Shown here: positions 6,640 through 8,203 of the stretch, piece by piece
Layout: each line of letters opens with the position of its first letter
Position numbering within the stretch: position 1 is the stretch's first letter
Source of the DNA: Cytophagales bacterium
GTDB taxonomy: Bacteria; Bacteroidota; Bacteroidia; Cytophagales; Cyclobacteriaceae
Assembly: GCA_029262935.1 (NCBI GenBank)
Contig: JAJCYK010000007.1
Location: forward strand, 1-8,203
Length of the DNA: 8,203 bases
Reading direction: 5' to 3'
Position numbers and translations under genes: made by a program
Notes under the pieces: model-generated
The model's input: only the letters and a program-made list of their open reading frames with translations
The model's database searches: none
What the model was told of the DNA's origin: nothing

Positions 6640-7572
6640 CTATGGGTATTGTAGGCCAGGTGAATCCGCTAGGGATTTTCGCATGGGGCTGTTCTCTAAA
6701 ACATAATGCATTCTGGCTATTTGATCGGTGGTAAAAACATTCATGCATCGATCAGAGGTATAATTCATATAATTCTCGATCATAATCGGTCTGCCATCAT
6801 TTCCCAAAGGAGGATTTGTGGGGCATCCACTGACAATCCGACTTGTTGGAGGAGTATCCTCGCAATAGTCATTGGGGTCTCTAATACTGCCCCAGGGGTG
6901 AAGCAATCCTAAATAATGTCCAATTTCATGGGTAAGTGTTCTCCCTAAATTGTATTGAGAGTTAATGTCAGAGGCTCCAAAGTGCGCTGAGTTGATCAGC
7001 ACACCTTCAGTTTGATAGGGTTCATGAGGGATGTATCCAGGCAAATCCGTTTCAGGCAAAGTGGCTTCGCCTAGAAAAATGTCAATAATAGATTCAGGAA
7101 GGGGTTCCACCCAAACATTCAAGTATTTCTCAGGATCCCAATAGCCATAGTAGGTATAATAATCAAACCGATTATATGGAGGCTCCATGGGATTCTTTTC
7201 TGCCGTGATGTTTACCCTTATAACTCCGTCCGTTTCTTTCCCATCAGGAGTTGATTTTGCCAAAACGAATTCGACTCTAGCATCTCCACCATCTGGATGG
7301 GTATTGAATCCCGGTGTGCCTTCTTTTCTTCGATAATCTTCATTCAAAATTCGGATTTGACCTTCAATACGCGCTTCAGATAGGTTGTATCCTTCTCCTA
7401 GGGGCTCTCCCAAATGCAGTACATGGATAACTACAGGTATCTGGTAAACTTTGATTCCAGGATCTGGTACGGGCGGATTAACCTCGTCGTCATCACATGA
7501 AACCAAAAACATAGGTATTAAGAGGATTAATAACTTTTTGGCATTTAAAGCTTGGCGTAGTGTCTTTCTCAT
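6640..7572 (-). CDS. M43-family (pappalysin/cytophagalysin-like) zinc metalloprotease lipoprotein
   Basis: A secreted metzincin endopeptidase, 310 residues. The N-terminus has basic residues (Arg2, Lys3, Arg6, Lys12, Lys13), a hydrophobic stretch 14-24 and the lipobox FLVSC with Cys26. The acidic run DDDE right after Cys26 resembles the Bacteroidota lipoprotein export signal for surface display. Residues 27-40 are a Pro-rich linker. The catalytic domain has the zinc motif HEIGHYLGLLH (215-225): ligands His215, His219, His225 and general base Glu216. Downstream YCEDTPP (236-242), GCP (249-251) and the Met-turn NYMNYTSDRCMNVFT (267-281, Met269, Tyr271) are classic M43. Only three cysteines (237, 250, 276) remain after the lipobox, whereas relatives usually carry four. 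There is no PKD domain or C-terminal sorting domain, unlike many secreted relatives. The start is backed by a good Shine-Dalgarno and a fitting signal peptide. The target protein is unknown. Confidence 0.93.
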   Translation of the reverse strand: MRKTLRQALNAKKLLILLIPMFLVSCDDDEVNPPVPDPGIKVYQIPVVIHVLHLGEPLGEGYNLSEARIEGQIRILNEDYRRKEGTPGFNTHPDGGDARVEFVLAKSTPDGKETDGVIRVNITAEKNPMEPPYNRFDYYTYYGYWDPEKYLNVWVEPLPESIIDIFLGEATLPETDLPGYIPHEPYQTEGVLINSAHFGASDINSQYNLGRTLTHEIGHYLGLLHPWGSIRDPNDYCEDTPPTSRIVSGCPTNPPLGNDGRPIMIENYMNYTSDRCMNVFTTDQIARMHYVLENSPMRKSLADSPGLQYP

Positions 7573-7577
7573 TATGA

Positions 7578-7582
7578 TCCTT
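7578..7582 (-). promoter_or_regulatory. Shine-Dalgarno sequence for the M43 protease gene
   Basis: AAGGA on the minus strand lies 5 nt before the ATG (7572-7570). It is the clearest ribosome-binding site in the window, the other genes having A-rich or weak leaders, and it fixes the protease start. It may indicate strong expression. Confidence 0.7.
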
Positions 7583-7646
7583 GTTCACTTTCGTTTCCTT
7601 CCAGATGAAGGCGGTTAAAACAGGTTGGTTTTTTAAACCCAAGTGA

Positions 7647-7654
7647 CAAAGCTA
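7647..7654 (-). promoter_or_regulatory. Candidate -7 promoter element for the M43 protease-methyltransferase unit
   Basis: Minus-strand TAGCTTTG matches the Bacteroidota primary-sigma -7 consensus TAnnTTTG exactly. It would place the transcript start near 7640 and give a leader of roughly 65-70 nt before the protease ATG. No clear TTG -33 box sits 17-23 nt upstream, so the promoter could depend on an activator. The tandem repeat at 7692-7754 is well placed for one. Confidence 0.45.
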
Positions 7655-7691
7655 GTTGCATCAGGCATGGAAGATGAAGATTCTAGGTTTA

Positions 7692-7754
7692 CAACAGGTG
7701 AACAAAGTGCCGTAATGGGTCAACAAAAGGTGAACACCGGTTGGTTTAATGGGA
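7692..7754. repeat. Imperfect tandem duplication, two units of about 29 and 34 bp
   Basis: Unit 1 (7692-7720) and unit 2 (7721-7754) share the same order of blocks. Each starts CAACA, then has AGGTGAACA (7696-7704 and 7728-7736, 32 bp apart), then a diverged spacer of 8 or 10 nt, then TAATGGG (7713-7719 and 7747-7753). The 32-bp phasing is close to three helical turns, which suits a pair of regulator sites on one DNA face. The units lie roughly 40-100 bp upstream of the candidate protease promoter. Alternatively this is a decaying chance duplication. Confidence 0.6.
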
Positions 7755-7769
7755 AGTAATCCCCCATTA
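7747..7769. repeat. Inverted repeat TAATGGG/CCCATTA
   Basis: TAATGGG (7747-7753) and CCCATTA (7763-7769) form a perfect 7-bp inverted repeat with a 9-nt spacer. The left arm is also the end of the second tandem unit, so the heptamer occurs three times in 57 bp (twice direct, once inverted). It could be a dimeric-regulator site or a small hairpin. No T-run follows, so a terminator role is unlikely. Confidence 0.4.
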
Positions 7770-7917
7770 TCAGTGAGGTATTTACAAACTTTACACCGTC
7801 CCTGATTTTTTAGTTCGTCGCAATTGAGGGTGACCTAACCCGAAAGGTGTTACTTAGCTAAAACCATTATTAAATTGTGGGCACTATGTTATAATTAGTA
7901 AAAGAATTTTACGAAAT

Positions 7918-7925
7918 TATATTTG
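7918..7925 (+). promoter_or_regulatory. Candidate -7 promoter element for the secreted-protein gene
   Basis: TATATTTG matches the Bacteroidota -7 consensus TAnnTTTG exactly. Transcription would start near 7932, about 42 nt before the proposed TTG start at 7974. A TTG -33 box is not seen at standard spacing, and the surroundings are AT-rich, so a chance match is possible. Confidence 0.4.
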
Positions 7926-7973
7926 CCATATTTCCCCTTTTCTCAATTTTCATTTGCCAAAAGTTTATCAAGC

Positions 7974-8203
7974 TTGCGAAAAACTCAATGTTATATTATA
8001 ATCGCACTGATGCTATGCCAAAGCGTGTCACTTGCTCAAACGTATGATACATCTGACGTGATAAAATTAAGGGCGGAACATGCACAACGCGCTTACGATA
8101 AAATTGGACTTTCTGGAAGGTTGCTCAAGCAAGGAAAGAGTTACGAATATCGATACAGATCGACTCAAGGTCACCAATTTTATAAGAACGAAAATGGGGT
8201 GAA
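7974..8203 (+). CDS. Secreted protein of unknown function (3' partial, probable TTG start)
   Basis: An open frame of 76 codons runs off the right edge. It begins with a Sec-type signal peptide: basic start (Arg-Lys at 2-3), hydrophobic CYIIIALMLCQSVSLA, and likely cleavage at SLA|QTYD. No in-frame ATG lies between the upstream stop (7899) and this region. The TTG at 7974 gives a complete signal peptide, while the ATG at 8010 would cut off its basic part and half its core. The mature part (YDTSDVIKLRAEHAQRAYDK, then IGLSGRLLKQGKSYEYRYRS, then GHQFYKNENGV) has a QGKxY ... GHQF pattern. This loosely recalls the start of uncharacterised secreted Bacteroidota proteins with NGREY ... GHPFF, seen by eye only. 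A TAnnTTTG match 49 nt upstream of the start supports transcription. Function not assigned. Confidence 0.62.
   Translation, partial: MRKTQCYIIIALMLCQSVSLAQTYDTSDVIKLRAEHAQRAYDKIGLSGRLLKQGKSYEYRYRSTQGHQFYKNENGV

Larger units (their letters stand above)
7573..7973. other. Divergent intergenic regulatory region (about 400 bp)
   Basis: This gap separates the divergent protease gene (-) from the secreted-protein gene (+). I see no convincing ORF or RNA gene. It holds the protease ribosome-binding site and one exact TAnnTTTG match on each strand. A small hairpin GGTTT/AAACC lies at 7627-7639. The imperfect tandem duplication is at 7692-7754 and an inverted repeat at 7747-7769. The motif TGTTCAC at 7582-7588 is the reverse complement of GTGAACA found in both tandem copies. 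The stretch 7800-7917 is AT-rich without obvious structure. Confidence 0.6.

Noticed and set aside
6706..6912. Plus-strand open frame opposite the protease gene
   Set aside because: It is antisense to the Met-turn and zinc-motif end of the M43 protease and has no independent support.
7890..7895. TATAAT as a classical sigma70 -10 box
   Set aside because: The region is AT-rich, no -35 lies at suitable spacing, and Bacteroidota primary sigma prefers TAnnTTTG, which is present just downstream.
7988..8047. Short ORF from ATG at 7988 (19 codons)
   Set aside because: It ends quickly, resembles nothing, and overlaps out of frame with a convincing signal peptide that continues to the window edge.

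Overview
The window looks like a chromosomal segment of a free-living Bacteroidota bacterium, probably a Cytophagales-type or related environmental lineage. The clearest sign is a SusC/SusD outer-membrane nutrient-uptake pair. Others are two lipoproteins with short lipoboxes (one with an acidic run straight after the lipid-modified Cys), generally weak Shine-Dalgarno signals, and upstream elements matching the Bacteroidota -7 box TAnnTTTG. Composition looks even throughout. I see no tRNA, rRNA, insertion sequence, phage gene or CRISPR array.

Layout: (1) Positions 2-3975 (+) hold a SusC-like TonB-dependent receptor, cut at its N-terminus by the window edge, then a complete SusD-like lipoprotein 23 nt downstream. 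A very strong intrinsic terminator (14-bp perfect stem plus T-run) closes this unit. (2) Positions 4120-5878 (+) hold a class I SAM-dependent methyltransferase whose last 20 nt overlap the start of an AnmK-family anhydro-N-acetylmuramic acid kinase gene, so the two are probably translationally coupled. (3) Positions 5945-7572 (-) converge on this pair. An M43-family (pappalysin/cytophagalysin-like) zinc metalloprotease lipoprotein is transcribed first, then 56 nt later a METTL7-like methyltransferase. (4) Positions 7573-7973 form a divergent regulatory region of about 400 bp with an imperfect tandem duplication and one candidate TAnnTTTG promoter element on each strand. (5) From 7974 (+) a secreted protein begins, probably from a TTG codon, and runs off the right edge.

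How the genes fit together: SusC is the outer-membrane channel and SusD its surface substrate-binding lid, so together they import an oligomeric nutrient. No carbohydrate-active enzyme, peptidase or sigma/anti-sigma gene beside them reveals the substrate. The kinase belongs to peptidoglycan (muropeptide) recycling, but two otherwise conserved N-terminal phosphate-loop residues are changed to Val, so its activity is in doubt. The protease lipoprotein is probably displayed on the cell surface.

I found no convincing new multi-gene system. The items most worth checking are the altered AnmK active-site loop, the methyltransferase-AnmK coupling, and the tandem repeat upstream of the protease gene.
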